Shown here: piece after piece, positions 53,278-61,789 of the stretch | How the letters are laid out: every line of letters begins with the position of its first letter | How positions within the stretch are numbered: position 1 is the first letter of the stretch | Assembly (NCBI RefSeq): GCF_030441895.1 | Contig: NZ_JARJAS010000005.1 | DNA from: Enterococcus_D entomosocium | GTDB taxonomy: Bacteria > Bacillota > Bacilli > Lactobacillales > Enterococcaceae | Strand: one strand, 5' to 3' | Length of the DNA: 64,000 nucleotides | Made by a program: the position numbers and the translations under genes | The notes under the pieces: model-generated | What the model saw: only the letters and a program-made list of their open reading frames with translations | The model's database searches: none | Told to the model about the DNA's origin: nothing

Positions 53278-53363
53278 AAAACGATCCTCGTTTTGTAGTG
53301 ATCCTCAAGGTTAGATTTTTTGGTCTAACCTTTAAGGTTCGCTTCAATTCTAGGGATCGTTTT
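53278..53363 (-). terminator. Terminator of the ABC permease gene with a nested palindromic element
   Basis: Outer stem AAAACGATCC/GGATCGTTTT (53278-53287, 53354-53363) with a T tract on the reverse strand. Inside, AAGGTTAGA/TCTAACCTT (53307-53315, 53324-53332) is the core of a 45-bp element (53294-53338) that recurs at 59374-59418. Confidence 0.7.
53294..53338 (-). repeat. 45-bp palindromic element, copy A
   Basis: Read on the reverse strand it matches 59374-59418 without gaps at 36 of 45 positions, with the central TTAGACCAAAAAATC identical. Several differences lie in the arms and keep pairing. It sits in the loop of a transcription terminator. Confidence 0.6.
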
Positions 53364-53376
53364 AGAAAGAATTCAA

Positions 53377-55431
53377 TCAAGTTTCAATAATCCGCAGACA
53401 CAGCTTGACGGTAATCAAATAGGCAAACAGATAGACGACTGCTGCCACTGCTGCAAACAAATGAGCAACCCAATACCCGGGACTATCGATGATCTGTGTG
53501 AAAGTATTGATGGCAAATACCGCATGCAAAATCGCCAATAAGGTGCCAGGCATAAAAATCCAAATGTTTTGCCAGTACACCAACTTGCGCACTTCATTAC
53601 GGGTATAGCCTAATTTTGTCAATAGTCGGTAATTGTACTTTTCCCGCTCCGTGTTAGAAAATTGCCGAACGATCAAACTACTAGACGTGGTGATCAAAAC
53701 GATCACCCCAACAAATAGCGATACGAACAAAATGATTCCTGCTTGTCGTCGCACCCCGCGCATTGTTGTAAAGCGATTGGCTAACGTTAGCCGATATGCG
53801 GTCGTCTGACCACTATCACTACTTGAATCCCGAGCGGTCTCTGGATAAAAGCGTACGTTTTTTTGGTCGTCGCTAAATTCATAGGTCAATGGATGCGCCC
53901 ACTCGATTGGCAGCTCTTCATCCAACAACTGTGTCAGCGCGTCTGTTTGCACCTTTTCGGTCTGTAAATAAGCAATGGTATAGGTGAATCCTTTGATTTG
54001 TTGGTACGCCTCATCTTGAATGACAAGGACATTGGGTAAAGAATAGCGTAAAGCACTATCACCAAAATAATCTTGTTCGGCTTGAATGAGTTTAAAATTA
54101 TGCTGACTGCCGACTTTGACTTCATCGCGATATGTGATAAATGAACGAGTTACGTCGTATTGACTGTCAAAAAGTACAGCTTGCTTATCAGTACTCAGTC
54201 GAATCTCAGGAGCACCCGGAACCAGTTTTCGCAGACGCTGATAATCCGAAAGTGCCACCAGATTCACCATCATATTTTCGACACTTTCATCTTGCAACTC
54301 TCCTAGGTAGCGTGTCTGCACCGTCATATTGGTCATTTTGTAAGGAATTGCTTGTTCCGCTGTAATTGGCACATCCGACTTTTCTAAAAGGGTACGCAAG
54401 GCCCCTGCCTGCTCTCCTGACACCTGAAAGGAAGTTGGATAGATACGGTTCGTTGCTTGGTAATTCAAAGAGATGACCCCCATTGTTCCCCCGATCAATG
54501 AAATCGCGATTGCAGTGATGATCGTCAAAAGGGCGTAGCTTTTCCACGTCCTTTGCAAGTAAGCACGCACGTTATTGTAAGCAATCAACTTCGCCCCTTT
54601 GATAAGGCGTTTTTTTGGTTTACTCAAAAAATACAATAGTGCTGGCAAGGAACAATCAAAAAAGAGATAGGTTGCCGTTATACAGCAAAATAGAATCAGT
54701 AAAGGGATCCATAGAATCGCTGAAAAATCTTGCGTATACGTGATATAGTTGGTCCATGTTTCCCGTAGGGTCAATGACAGATAATACCCTACCCCAAGTA
54801 AAATCAGACCTAGGACCCCCATCAATGTACGAAACGGAGTCATTTTCATTTTTTTGATCGGTAAGCGGTATTCGGTCTTGATCAATTCACTCATTGGGGT
54901 ACGCCAAACAAAAAGGATCACTTGAATACTCAATATAATCATTGCGGCGATAAAGACAAAGACCGTCGAAAAAATCGATTGCGGTGAATTAAAGAAATGA
55001 CTGGTCAAATTTAGGCCCATCGCCCGAATCAAAATCATTGAGAAGAATTTTGAAAAAATAATTCCCATAAAGATACCAGTCACTAAAGAGAAAAAATTTA
55101 GTAAAAACGTTTCCCGTAGCAACAGCCAAGCAAGCCGACCTTGTCGCAACCCCAAAAGCTGGTAAACACTGATTTCTTTTTGTCGCTGACTAAGAAAAAA
55201 ATGATTGGCACTCAGCATAAAAAACAAGACGACAAATGCGACCACACTGCTGCCAAATCCTAATACCCCTTCAATCCGGATGTCTTGCTGGACCCGTTGA
55301 TTCAAGAGGCGATCGTTCATCAAGGCATTAAATGAATAGAAAATCATCACAGCGGTCATCATACAAATAAAATACACCATATAATTGCGAAACTGCCGCA
55401 AAAAACTCCGCCAGCCGATTTTAAACAACAT
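53377..55431 (-). CDS. BceB-like ABC transporter permease (FtsX family)
   Basis: A 684-residue permease with the ten-helix BceB layout: one N-terminal helix, three helices with the first FtsX domain (LSANHFFLSQRQKEISVYQLLG), two pairs of helices, a large extracellular domain of about 200 residues (roughly 320-540), and three C-terminal helices with NTEREKYNYRLLTKLGYTRNE. Such transporters detect or remove peptide antibiotics such as bacitracin. The start at 55431 follows GGAGG and overlaps the ATPase gene by 11 bp. No two-component system is adjacent. Confidence 0.85.
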   Translation of the reverse strand: MLFKIGWRSFLRQFRNYMVYFICMMTAVMIFYSFNALMNDRLLNQRVQQDIRIEGVLGFGSSVVAFVVLFFMLSANHFFLSQRQKEISVYQLLGLRQGRLAWLLLRETFLLNFFSLVTGIFMGIIFSKFFSMILIRAMGLNLTSHFFNSPQSIFSTVFVFIAAMIILSIQVILFVWRTPMSELIKTEYRLPIKKMKMTPFRTLMGVLGLILLGVGYYLSLTLRETWTNYITYTQDFSAILWIPLLILFCCITATYLFFDCSLPALLYFLSKPKKRLIKGAKLIAYNNVRAYLQRTWKSYALLTIITAIAISLIGGTMGVISLNYQATNRIYPTSFQVSGEQAGALRTLLEKSDVPITAEQAIPYKMTNMTVQTRYLGELQDESVENMMVNLVALSDYQRLRKLVPGAPEIRLSTDKQAVLFDSQYDVTRSFITYRDEVKVGSQHNFKLIQAEQDYFGDSALRYSLPNVLVIQDEAYQQIKGFTYTIAYLQTEKVQTDALTQLLDEELPIEWAHPLTYEFSDDQKNVRFYPETARDSSSDSGQTTAYRLTLANRFTTMRGVRRQAGIILFVSLFVGVIVLITTSSSLIVRQFSNTEREKYNYRLLTKLGYTRNEVRKLVYWQNIWIFMPGTLLAILHAVFAINTFTQIIDSPGYWVAHLFAAVAAVVYLFAYLITVKLCLRIIET

Positions 55432-56185
55432 GGCTCGGACCGCCTCCAATCGTAGCCTGCATATCGATGATTTTTTCGAAAAATTCCTGACGGCTGCCTT
55501 TTTTGACAACTTCCGCAAAGAAGACACCATCGCGAATGAACAGAATCCGATTGCAATAGCTGGCGGTAAAAGGATCGTGGGTGACCATCAAGATCGTCGT
55601 TTTTTCTTGTTGATTGATTTGCGCTAAATACCGTAACAATTCTGTTGCCGCTTTTGAATCAAGGGCTCCCGTGGGTTCATCAGCAAAAAGGACCGCCGGA
55701 CGACTGATGATCGCCCGAGCAGCAGCGACCCTTTGTTTTTGCCCTACAGACAATTCTTCTGGGTAGCGATCCAACAAGTGTTCGATCCCTAACAAATTGG
55801 CCGTCTCCTCGATACGTACTTGGGTTTCCTTCACGGGCAAGCGATCAATCGCTAAAGGCAGCAAAATATTGTCTCTGGCTGTCAATGTCTCTAAAAGATT
55901 AAAATCTTGAAAGATGAAGCCAATCTGCTGACGGCGAAAATCGCTGAGGGCTTTTTCCGACATTCGGGTAATGTCTTTGCCATCGATATAGATCGAGCCT
56001 AAGCTAGGTCGCATGATTGAAGACAAAAGATTCATCAAGGTCGTTTTCCCAGCACCGCTTGGCCCCATGACCCCAACAAATTCTCCTTGATCCACTGCAA
56101 AAGAAAGGTTATCTAATACTTTGGTTTGATTGAAACGGGTGCCGTAACTTTTTGTCAGATGCTTCACATCGATCATATTTTTCAC
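55421..56185 (-). CDS. BceA-like ABC transporter ATPase
   Basis: A 254-residue ATPase of the MacB/BceA class with Walker A GPSGAGKTT (residues about 41-49), Q-loop FIFQDFNLLETLT, signature LSVGQKQRVAAARAI and Walker B VLFADEPTGALD. It drives the permease encoded next. Translation probably starts at GTG 56185, seven bases after AGGAGGG. ATG at 56176 is the alternative. Confidence 0.9.
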   Translation of the reverse strand: MKNMIDVKHLTKSYGTRFNQTKVLDNLSFAVDQGEFVGVMGPSGAGKTTLMNLLSSIMRPSLGSIYIDGKDITRMSEKALSDFRRQQIGFIFQDFNLLETLTARDNILLPLAIDRLPVKETQVRIEETANLLGIEHLLDRYPEELSVGQKQRVAAARAIISRPAVLFADEPTGALDSKAATELLRYLAQINQQEKTTILMVTHDPFTASYCNRILFIRDGVFFAEVVKKGSRQEFFEKIIDMQATIGGGPSHVV

Positions 56186-56361
56186 ACAGAACCCTCCTTT
56201 AAAAAAATTCTCTCCTTATGGTAGCATACTTTATCATTGAATACTTCTGCTTCAAAACAGAGAAAAAATAAATTTAAAAAAGTTTTTATTCATTATGTGA
56301 AACATGGAACAACCAAATCCTTAATCTTATCAAGTTTTCTCGGAAACACCTCAATGAATAT

Positions 56362-56377
56362 ACACCATATATTGTGT
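56362..56377. promoter_or_regulatory. NrdR box 1
   Basis: ACACCATATATTGTGT, a close match to the NrdR consensus (ACAC-N8-GTGT type). Its centre is 42 bp upstream of that of box 2, four helical turns. Confidence 0.75.
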
Positions 56378-56403
56378 ATATCCAAAACACAAACCCTTTT
56401 CGA

Positions 56404-56445
56404 CTACTATATATAGTTGCTCATTTCTACAATTTGTTTTATTAT
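56404..56445 (+). promoter_or_regulatory. nrdD promoter with NrdR box 2
   Basis: TTGCTC (56417-56422), 17-bp spacer, TATTAT (56440-56445). The second NrdR-like box CTACTATATATAGTTG (56404-56419) overlaps the -35 element, so NrdR bound with dATP or ATP would block RNA polymerase. Confidence 0.65.
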
Positions 56446-56471
56446 ATTGTGGAAGATAAGGAGTGGTAGAA

Positions 56472-58667
56472 ATGATGAACATTAAGAGAAATCCTGAGCA
56501 AGGGTTGGAAAGACAGTCCGCTTTGCGTCAGTTAAAAATCGTAAAACGTGATGGACGGCTTGTCGATTTTGATGATCAAAAAATTTATGATGCGTTAGTG
56601 AAAGCCCTGAGAAAAATCAACGGTGAGCTTTCTCCCATCGACCACGAAAAAATCACCGAGATCGTTGACAGTGTCGATCACGAGATCGCGGAACGTTTTC
56701 GTACAAATGTAAAAATCTATGAGATCCAAAATATCGTCGAGCATATCTTGTTAGCAAAGAACGAGTATGCCTTGGCTGAAGAATATATCAACTACCGGAC
56801 CCATCGTGATTTCGAACGCAGCAAAGCAACAGACATCAACTTTACGATCAATAAATTGATGAATAAAGATCAATCGGTCGTCAATGAAAATGCCAATAAG
56901 GATAGTAACGTGTTCAACACACAACGTGATTTGACCGCTGGGATCGTAGGAAAATCGATTGGTTTGAAAATGCTGCCTCCTCACGTGGCAAATGCCCACC
57001 AAAAAGGCGACATTCATTACCATGACTTGGATTATCATCCATATACCCCAATGACTAACTGCTGCCTAATCGATTTTAAAGGCATGCTAAATAATGGATT
57101 TAAAATTGGGAACGCCGAAGTGGAATCGCCAAAATCGATCCAAACGGCCACCGCTCAAATCTCACAAATCATTGCAAATGTAGCATCGAGTCAATATGGT
57201 GGCTGTTCTGCTGATCGAACAGATGAATTATTGGCTCCTTTTGCTGAGTTGAATTACCAAAAACATTTAAAAGATGCCGAAGAATGGATTGAGACACCCG
57301 AACGTCGGGAAGCTTACGCGAAGAGCAAAACCCGCAAAGATATCTACGATGCAATGCAAAGTCTAGAATACGAAATCAATACGTTATTCACCTCTAACGG
57401 ACAAACGCCGTTTACTTCCCTTGGCTTTGGTTTAGGAACCAACTGGTTCGAACGGGAAATTCAACGAGCGATTCTCCAAATTCGCATCAACGGGTTAGGC
57501 AGTGAAAAGCGTACTGCTATTTTCCCGAAATTGATTTTTAGTATTCGCCGTGGGGTCAACTTGGCACCTACCGATCCGAACTATGATATTAAAGAACTGG
57601 CTTTAGAATGTGCCACTAAACGGATGTATCCGGATATTTTGAATTATGATAAATTGGTTGAATTGACTGGCAGCTTTAAAGTGCCGATGGGCTGTCGTTC
57701 TTTCTTGCAAGGCTGGAAAAACGAACGTGGTGAAGAAATCAATGTCGGTCGGATGAATCTAGGTGTCGTGACATTGAATATTCCACGGATCGCCTTAGAA
57801 GCAAATGGCGATCAAGAAAAATTCTGGTCACTGCTGGAGGACCGTCTGCAAATCGTTAAAGATGCCCTTGTCTATCGAGTGGAACGCTGTAAAGAAGCGA
57901 GTCCCGCCAATGCGCCGATCCTTTATATGTATGGGGCTTTCGGTGAACGTTTGGATCGCAAAGACAATGTCAACGAATTATTCAAAAACAAACGTGCCAC
58001 TGTTTCGCTTGGTTACATTGGTTTATACGAAGCTGCTTCGGCTTTTTACGGTGGAACTTGGGAACAAGACCCAGAAGCAAAGGCCTTTACGATGGCGATC
58101 GTGAAAGAATTGAAAGCTCATGCCGATGCCTGGGGCGATGAATACGGCTATCATTTCAGTGTGTACTCGACCCCTAGTGAAAGCTTGACCGATCGTTTCT
58201 GTCGCTTAGATACCGAAAAATTCGGTGAAGTTGAAAATATTACCGACAAAGAATATTATACCAATAGCTTCCACTATGATGTGCGGAAAAATCCGACACC
58301 ATTTGAGAAACTTGATTTTGAAAAGGACTATCCAAAATACTGTTCTGGTGGCTTTATTCATTACTGTGAATATCCAGTCTTGCAGCAAAATCCAAAAGCG
58401 TTAGAAGCAGTTTGGGATTACGCATATGATCGGGTCGCTTATCTTGGAACAAATACCCCTATCGATCACTGTTACGAGTGCGGATATGAAGGAGACTTTA
58501 ATCCAACCGAACGAGGCTTTGAATGTCCACAATGTGGCAATCACGATCCAAAAAGTTGTGATGTTGTCAAAAGAACCTGCGGGTATCTTGGAAATCCTCA
58601 AGCTCGCCCGATGGTCAACGGTCGTCACAAAGAAATCTCTGCTCGGGTCAAACATTTGCAAGAATAA
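56472..58667 (+). CDS. nrdD: Anaerobic ribonucleoside-triphosphate reductase
   Basis: Class III reductase making deoxynucleotides without oxygen. About 731 residues: an N-terminal ATP-cone (IVKRDGRLVDFDDQKIYDAL, residues about 20-110), the barrel core with DIHYHDLDYHPYTPMTNCCL and QIIANVASSQYGGCSADRTD, a four-cysteine zinc site (CYECGYEGDF and CPQCG), and the C-terminal glycyl-radical segment RTCGYLGNPQARPMVNGRH. ATG at 56472 lies eight bases after GGAG; a GTG at 56463 is too close to it. Paired with nrdG and NrdR boxes. Confidence 0.97.
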   Translation: MMNIKRNPEQGLERQSALRQLKIVKRDGRLVDFDDQKIYDALVKALRKINGELSPIDHEKITEIVDSVDHEIAERFRTNVKIYEIQNIVEHILLAKNEYALAEEYINYRTHRDFERSKATDINFTINKLMNKDQSVVNENANKDSNVFNTQRDLTAGIVGKSIGLKMLPPHVANAHQKGDIHYHDLDYHPYTPMTNCCLIDFKGMLNNGFKIGNAEVESPKSIQTATAQISQIIANVASSQYGGCSADRTDELLAPFAELNYQKHLKDAEEWIETPERREAYAKSKTRKDIYDAMQSLEYEINTLFTSNGQTPFTSLGFGLGTNWFEREIQRAILQIRINGLGSEKRTAIFPKLIFSIRRGVNLAPTDPNYDIKELALECATKRMYPDILNYDKLVELTGSFKVPMGCRSFLQGWKNERGEEINVGRMNLGVVTLNIPRIALEANGDQEKFWSLLEDRLQIVKDALVYRVERCKEASPANAPILYMYGAFGERLDRKDNVNELFKNKRATVSLGYIGLYEAASAFYGGTWEQDPEAKAFTMAIVKELKAHADAWGDEYGYHFSVYSTPSESLTDRFCRLDTEKFGEVENITDKEYYTNSFHYDVRKNPTPFEKLDFEKDYPKYCSGGFIHYCEYPVLQQNPKALEAVWDYAYDRVAYLGTNTPIDHCYECGYEGDFNPTERGFECPQCGNHDPKSCDVVKRTCGYLGNPQARPMVNGRHKEISARVKHLQE

Positions 58668-58671
58668 TCAT

Positions 58672-58705
58672 AAAAGGAGTGTTAGATTTCTTCTACACTC
58701 CTTTT
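58672..58705 (+). terminator. Hairpin between nrdD and nrdG
   Basis: AAAAGGAGTGT (58672-58682) pairs with ACACTCCTTTT (58695-58705). Only four Ts follow, so it may act as a partial terminator that lowers nrdG expression, or as an RNA-processing or stability element. Confidence 0.55.
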
Positions 58706-58747
58706 ATCGAACAACCCCTGTAATTCACAATAGAAAGAAGTTTTCGT

Positions 58748-59344
58748 ATGAGAAATCCTAAGCCCCAAGAATGGAAAGCAAACGAGTACAGTCAAAATTA
58801 TATCGCTGATTACAAAGCCTTCAACTTTGTGGACGGTGAAGGCATCCGAAATAGTTTATATGTGAGCGGCTGCCTGTTTGCTTGTGAAGGCTGTTTCAAC
58901 AAAGCCGTCCAAAACTTTCGCTACGGCACACCTTTTACCCAAGAGCTAGAGGATCGAATCATTGAGGATCTGCGACATGACTATGTTCAAGGACTGACCC
59001 TCCTAGGCGGCGAACCTTTCTTGAACACGACGGTCTGTCTGAAAGTTGTTGATCGCGTTCGCGCCGAATTTGGTCATAGCAAGGACATTTGGAGCTGGTC
59101 AGGCTACACTTACGAAGAACTGCTCTTGGAGACCCCTGACAAACTAGAACTTTTATCCAAAATTGATATTTTGGTGGACGGCCGTTTTGAACTCAGCAAG
59201 CGAAACCTAAACTTGCAGTTTCGTGGTAGCAGCAATCAACGAATCATTGATCTTGCTGCATCTCGAGAACAAGGAAAAGCGGTTATCTGGGCAAAGTGCA
59301 AAGATGCTGAAGCAAGTTACGAACAAATCAAAAAACAAATTTAA
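58748..59344 (+). CDS. nrdG: Anaerobic ribonucleotide reductase activating protein
   Basis: Radical-SAM enzyme that installs the glycyl radical on NrdD. The 198-residue protein has the iron-sulfur motif CLFACEGC (CxxxCxxC, residues about 38-45), the LTLLGGEPF SAM-binding block near residue 84, and IWSWSGYTYEELL. A purine-rich AGAAAG precedes the ATG. It lies 80 bp after nrdD across a hairpin. Confidence 0.95.
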   Translation: MRNPKPQEWKANEYSQNYIADYKAFNFVDGEGIRNSLYVSGCLFACEGCFNKAVQNFRYGTPFTQELEDRIIEDLRHDYVQGLTLLGGEPFLNTTVCLKVVDRVRAEFGHSKDIWSWSGYTYEELLLETPDKLELLSKIDILVDGRFELSKRNLNLQFRGSSNQRIIDLAASREQGKAVIWAKCKDAEASYEQIKKQI

Positions 59345-59350
59345 CGACTC

Positions 59351-59448
59351 AAAACACCGTGCTTCTTGAGATGACCCCAAAAGTTAGACCAAAAAATCGA
59401 ACTTTTGGGGTCACCACATCTTCCTTCAAAGATGATGCACGGTGTTTT
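59351..59448. terminator. Terminator after nrdG with nested palindromic element
   Basis: Outer stem AAAACACCGTGC/GCACGGTGTTTT (59351-59362, 59437-59448) followed by further Ts. The loop holds the perfect inverted repeat TGACCCCAAAAGTT/AACTTTTGGGGTCA (59372-59385, 59400-59413) and a small hairpin CATCTT/AAGATG. It serves nrdG and, in the other direction, the AlkD-like gene. Confidence 0.75.
59374..59418 (+). repeat. 45-bp palindromic element, copy B
   Basis: Second copy of the element at 53294-53338 (36 of 45 identical, opposite orientation). Here the arms are perfect 14-bp inverted repeats around AGACCAAAAAATCG. The arms recall terminal repeats of IS3-family elements, but no transposase is near. 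Confidence 0.6.
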
Positions 59449-59479
59449 TTTTGTTATATAAAAATCAGTGACCAAGCTT

Positions 59480-60136
59480 TTAAAGGTACTTACTTGCTTC
59501 ACGAACCGTCAAAGGCGCCAGACTTTTTTGATGGCGTAGAAGAAAATCTTGGACCCACAGAGGATTCGTCTTGGCATAGTCTCGCAAGCTCCAGCCAATG
59601 GCTTTGTTGATAAAGAATTCAGAACTCCCCAAATTGTTGACAAGGATCTCTTCAAGTAATGGTCGATCCATCTGTTCTTTTTGCAACAATTGGTGAAGAA
59701 TCGCCACTCGCCGTAGCCAAAGATTATCCTCAAGACTCCAACGAAGCATCTCAGCCTTTAACGCTGGCAGTCGGCGAACAAGCTTTCTGACGACCTCACT
59801 TAGTGCGTCCACGCTATCCCACCAAGATTTCGTTATGACTAACTGTTCAATTTTTCCTAGATCAACGGCTGATAAAAAGGGCTCCAGCGCCACTAAATAA
59901 TCAATCGCAAGGTACTGGTGTTCCCGATAGCTGCTTTGCCAACATTGATCGATAAATTCCCAATCGATTCGTTTCATTTGTTTTGCTGCTTTAAAGGCTG
60001 CTTTTTCCTGCTGACGGCGCAACGGTGTAGGGATGCCTAAAAACTCAAACTGATGCCGCATATAGGCGGCCATTTTTTCCCTTCGTTCTTCATCAGCCAA
60101 AGCAATCATCGTTTCATATACTTGATAGATCGTCAT
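59480..60136 (-). CDS. AlkD-like DNA alkylation repair protein
   Basis: A 218-residue all-helical HEAT-repeat protein of the AlkD DNA glycosylase family. It shows the active-site segments VITKSWWDSVDALSE (Trp and Asp, residues about 100-114), LWLRRVAILHQL (Arg) and FFINKAIGWSLRDYAKTNP. It should excise bulky or cationic alkylated purines. AGGAGGACC precedes the ATG. It follows dinB by 20 bp and may belong to the same DNA-damage transcript. Confidence 0.9.
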   Translation of the reverse strand: MTIYQVYETMIALADEERREKMAAYMRHQFEFLGIPTPLRRQQEKAAFKAAKQMKRIDWEFIDQCWQSSYREHQYLAIDYLVALEPFLSAVDLGKIEQLVITKSWWDSVDALSEVVRKLVRRLPALKAEMLRWSLEDNLWLRRVAILHQLLQKEQMDRPLLEEILVNNLGSSEFFINKAIGWSLRDYAKTNPLWVQDFLLRHQKSLAPLTVREASKYL

Positions 60137-60156
60137 ATTGGTCCTCCTTTTTAGGT

Positions 60157-61281
60157 CTACTGATCGTCAGATGTTTGCCATAAAGGCAGTACGATATTTT
60201 CATAGGTCAGAGGATCGAGATTTGTGACGGTGATTCCCAAAAGACGAATGCCTTTTTCAAGACCTAAAATCTCTTCCCAAATGAGACTGGCTTCTGAAAA
60301 TAACTGTTCTTTTTTATGAACGTAAATCGGCAAAGTCACTCGTTTAGTGATCGTAGAGTAATCACTGTAACGGACTTTCAACACGACTGTTTTGCCATGT
60401 TTCTGTGTGCGCTTTAGTGATCTCTCAACTTCTTCTGCGATGGCGCGTAATTGACTTAAAACTTGTTCTTCACTCGTTAATGGATTGCCGTATGTATGCT
60501 CCTTACCGACTGATTTTCGTTCTCTGGTCACACTGACTGGTGAATCATGGATTCCTCTAACTTTGCGATACAAAGAATACCCCATTTTGCCAAATTCGCG
60601 GATCAACGCCATCTCACTCCAAGCGTATAGATCTGCTCCTGTAAAAATGCCTAACTCATGCATCCTGGGGACAGTTTTCTTCCCGATCCCATGAAATTTA
60701 TCGATGGGTAGTTGTTGTAAAAAGGCCACTGCCTCATCCGGCATCACCACTGTTAACCCTCGTGGTTTATGATAATCCGAGGACAATTTTGCCAAAAACT
60801 TGTTGTAACTGACGCCTGCCGAACAAGTCAAATGGGTCTCATGCCAGATGTCTCGCTGAATCAGACGAGCGATCTTAATTGCTGAAGGACAGTTGATTTT
60901 GTTCACTGTGACGTCCAGATACGCTTCATCAATTGAAACTGGTTCGATGATGTCGGTGTATCGGTGAAAAATTTCTCTGACTTGCTGGGACACTTCACGA
61001 TACTTTTGATGATTCCCCGGTTTAAAAATCGCTTGCGGACAAAGCTCGTAGGCTTTTTGTGCGCTCATTGCCGAATGGATGCCATATTGTCGCGCCAGAT
61101 AATTCGCTGTCGTGACCACTCCTCGGCCGCCGGTATCACTTGGGTGACGGGCAATGACAAGGGGATGCTTGGCCAGCTCAGGATCATCCCGTTCTTCCAC
61201 CGAAGCAAAAAAAGCATCCATATCAATATGAATAATTTTGCGGCTCGTATCATTTTTTAAGGGAAATTGCAGTTCCGACAT
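60157..61281 (-). CDS. dinB: DNA polymerase IV
   Basis: Y-family translesion polymerase. The 374-residue protein shows the metal site KIIHIDMDAFFASVEER (residues about 15-31), the YLARQYGIHSAM finger, VSIDEAYLDVT with the second acidic pair, helix-hairpin-helix GIGKKTVPRMHELGI, and the little-finger domain. No obvious QxxLF clamp motif was seen at the C-terminus, where IVLPLWQ is the closest. GAGGTGAG precedes the ATG. A LexA box in its promoter predicts SOS induction. Confidence 0.95.
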   Translation of the reverse strand: MSELQFPLKNDTSRKIIHIDMDAFFASVEERDDPELAKHPLVIARHPSDTGGRGVVTTANYLARQYGIHSAMSAQKAYELCPQAIFKPGNHQKYREVSQQVREIFHRYTDIIEPVSIDEAYLDVTVNKINCPSAIKIARLIQRDIWHETHLTCSAGVSYNKFLAKLSSDYHKPRGLTVVMPDEAVAFLQQLPIDKFHGIGKKTVPRMHELGIFTGADLYAWSEMALIREFGKMGYSLYRKVRGIHDSPVSVTRERKSVGKEHTYGNPLTSEEQVLSQLRAIAEEVERSLKRTQKHGKTVVLKVRYSDYSTITKRVTLPIYVHKKEQLFSEASLIWEEILGLEKGIRLLGITVTNLDPLTYENIVLPLWQTSDDQ

Positions 61282-61301
61282 CGTTGCTCACCTCGCTTCT
61301 T

Positions 61302-61330
61302 ATTATAAACGAACAGAAGTTCCCTATCAA
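61302..61330 (-). promoter_or_regulatory. dinB promoter with LexA (SOS) box
   Basis: Reverse strand: TTGATA (61325-61330), 17-bp spacer, TATAAT (61302-61307). The spacer holds CGAACAGAAGTTCC when read on the plus strand (61310-61323), matching the Gram-positive LexA box CGAAC-N4-GTTCG at all but the last base. Confidence 0.88.
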
Positions 61331-61353
61331 GCAAGGAATCGAGGGAAGCACGC

Positions 61354-61380
61354 AAAAAGGACCAATCTTCATTGGTCCTT
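61354..61380 (-). terminator. Terminator of the amtB-glnK operon
   Basis: AAGGACCAAT/ATTGGTCCTT (61357-61366, 61371-61380) with loop CTTC and a T run on the reverse strand. Confidence 0.85.
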
Positions 61381-61431
61381 CCTTCTACATTCACTGCTTT
61401 TGCGGCCCTCTTCATGGTCCAAGAAGTTCTA

Positions 61432-61773
61432 CTATAAGGCAGCTTCCCCTCGTTCATTAGTGCGAATCCGAATCGCTTCTTCCAAAGGGTAGACGAATAT
61501 TTTGCCATCACCGACTTCATCTGTCCGACAGATCGATACAATCAGCTCAATCACGGCATCGACTTTTTCATCTGCCAAAACAAAGCGGACATTTACTTTC
61601 GGTAAAAGAGTCGTGATCACTTCTTGGCCACGAATAAACTCTTTTAACCCTTTTTGATTGCCACACCCGAGAACTTGACTGACCGTCATCCCACTGATCA
61701 GATCCGATTGATCCAAAGCGGCTTTTAGCTCCTCTAATTTTTCTTGGCGAATAATCGCTTCAACTTTTTTCAT
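61432..61773 (-). CDS. glnK: PII nitrogen regulatory protein (GlnK-type)
   Basis: A 113-residue trimeric PII signal protein that senses ATP/ADP and 2-oxoglutarate and gates the ammonium channel encoded just upstream. It keeps MKKVEAIIR, MTVSQVLGCGNQKG, LLPKVNVRFVLAD and GDGKIFVYPLEEAIRIRTNERG. In the T-loop the segment EFIRGQEVITTLLPK has Ile and Val where the E. coli protein has Tyr46 and Tyr51, so uridylylation is not possible. Control by ligand binding alone is expected. It starts 16 bp after amtB. Confidence 0.92.
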   Translation of the reverse strand: MKKVEAIIRQEKLEELKAALDQSDLISGMTVSQVLGCGNQKGLKEFIRGQEVITTLLPKVNVRFVLADEKVDAVIELIVSICRTDEVGDGKIFVYPLEEAIRIRTNERGEAAL

Positions 61774-61789
61774 GACTGCTCCTCCACTC

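Noticed and set aside
59372..59413. Complete insertion sequence at the TGACCCC inverted repeat
   Set aside because: The repeats are only 14 bp apart and no transposase fragment or target duplication is visible. Kept only as a short palindromic element.
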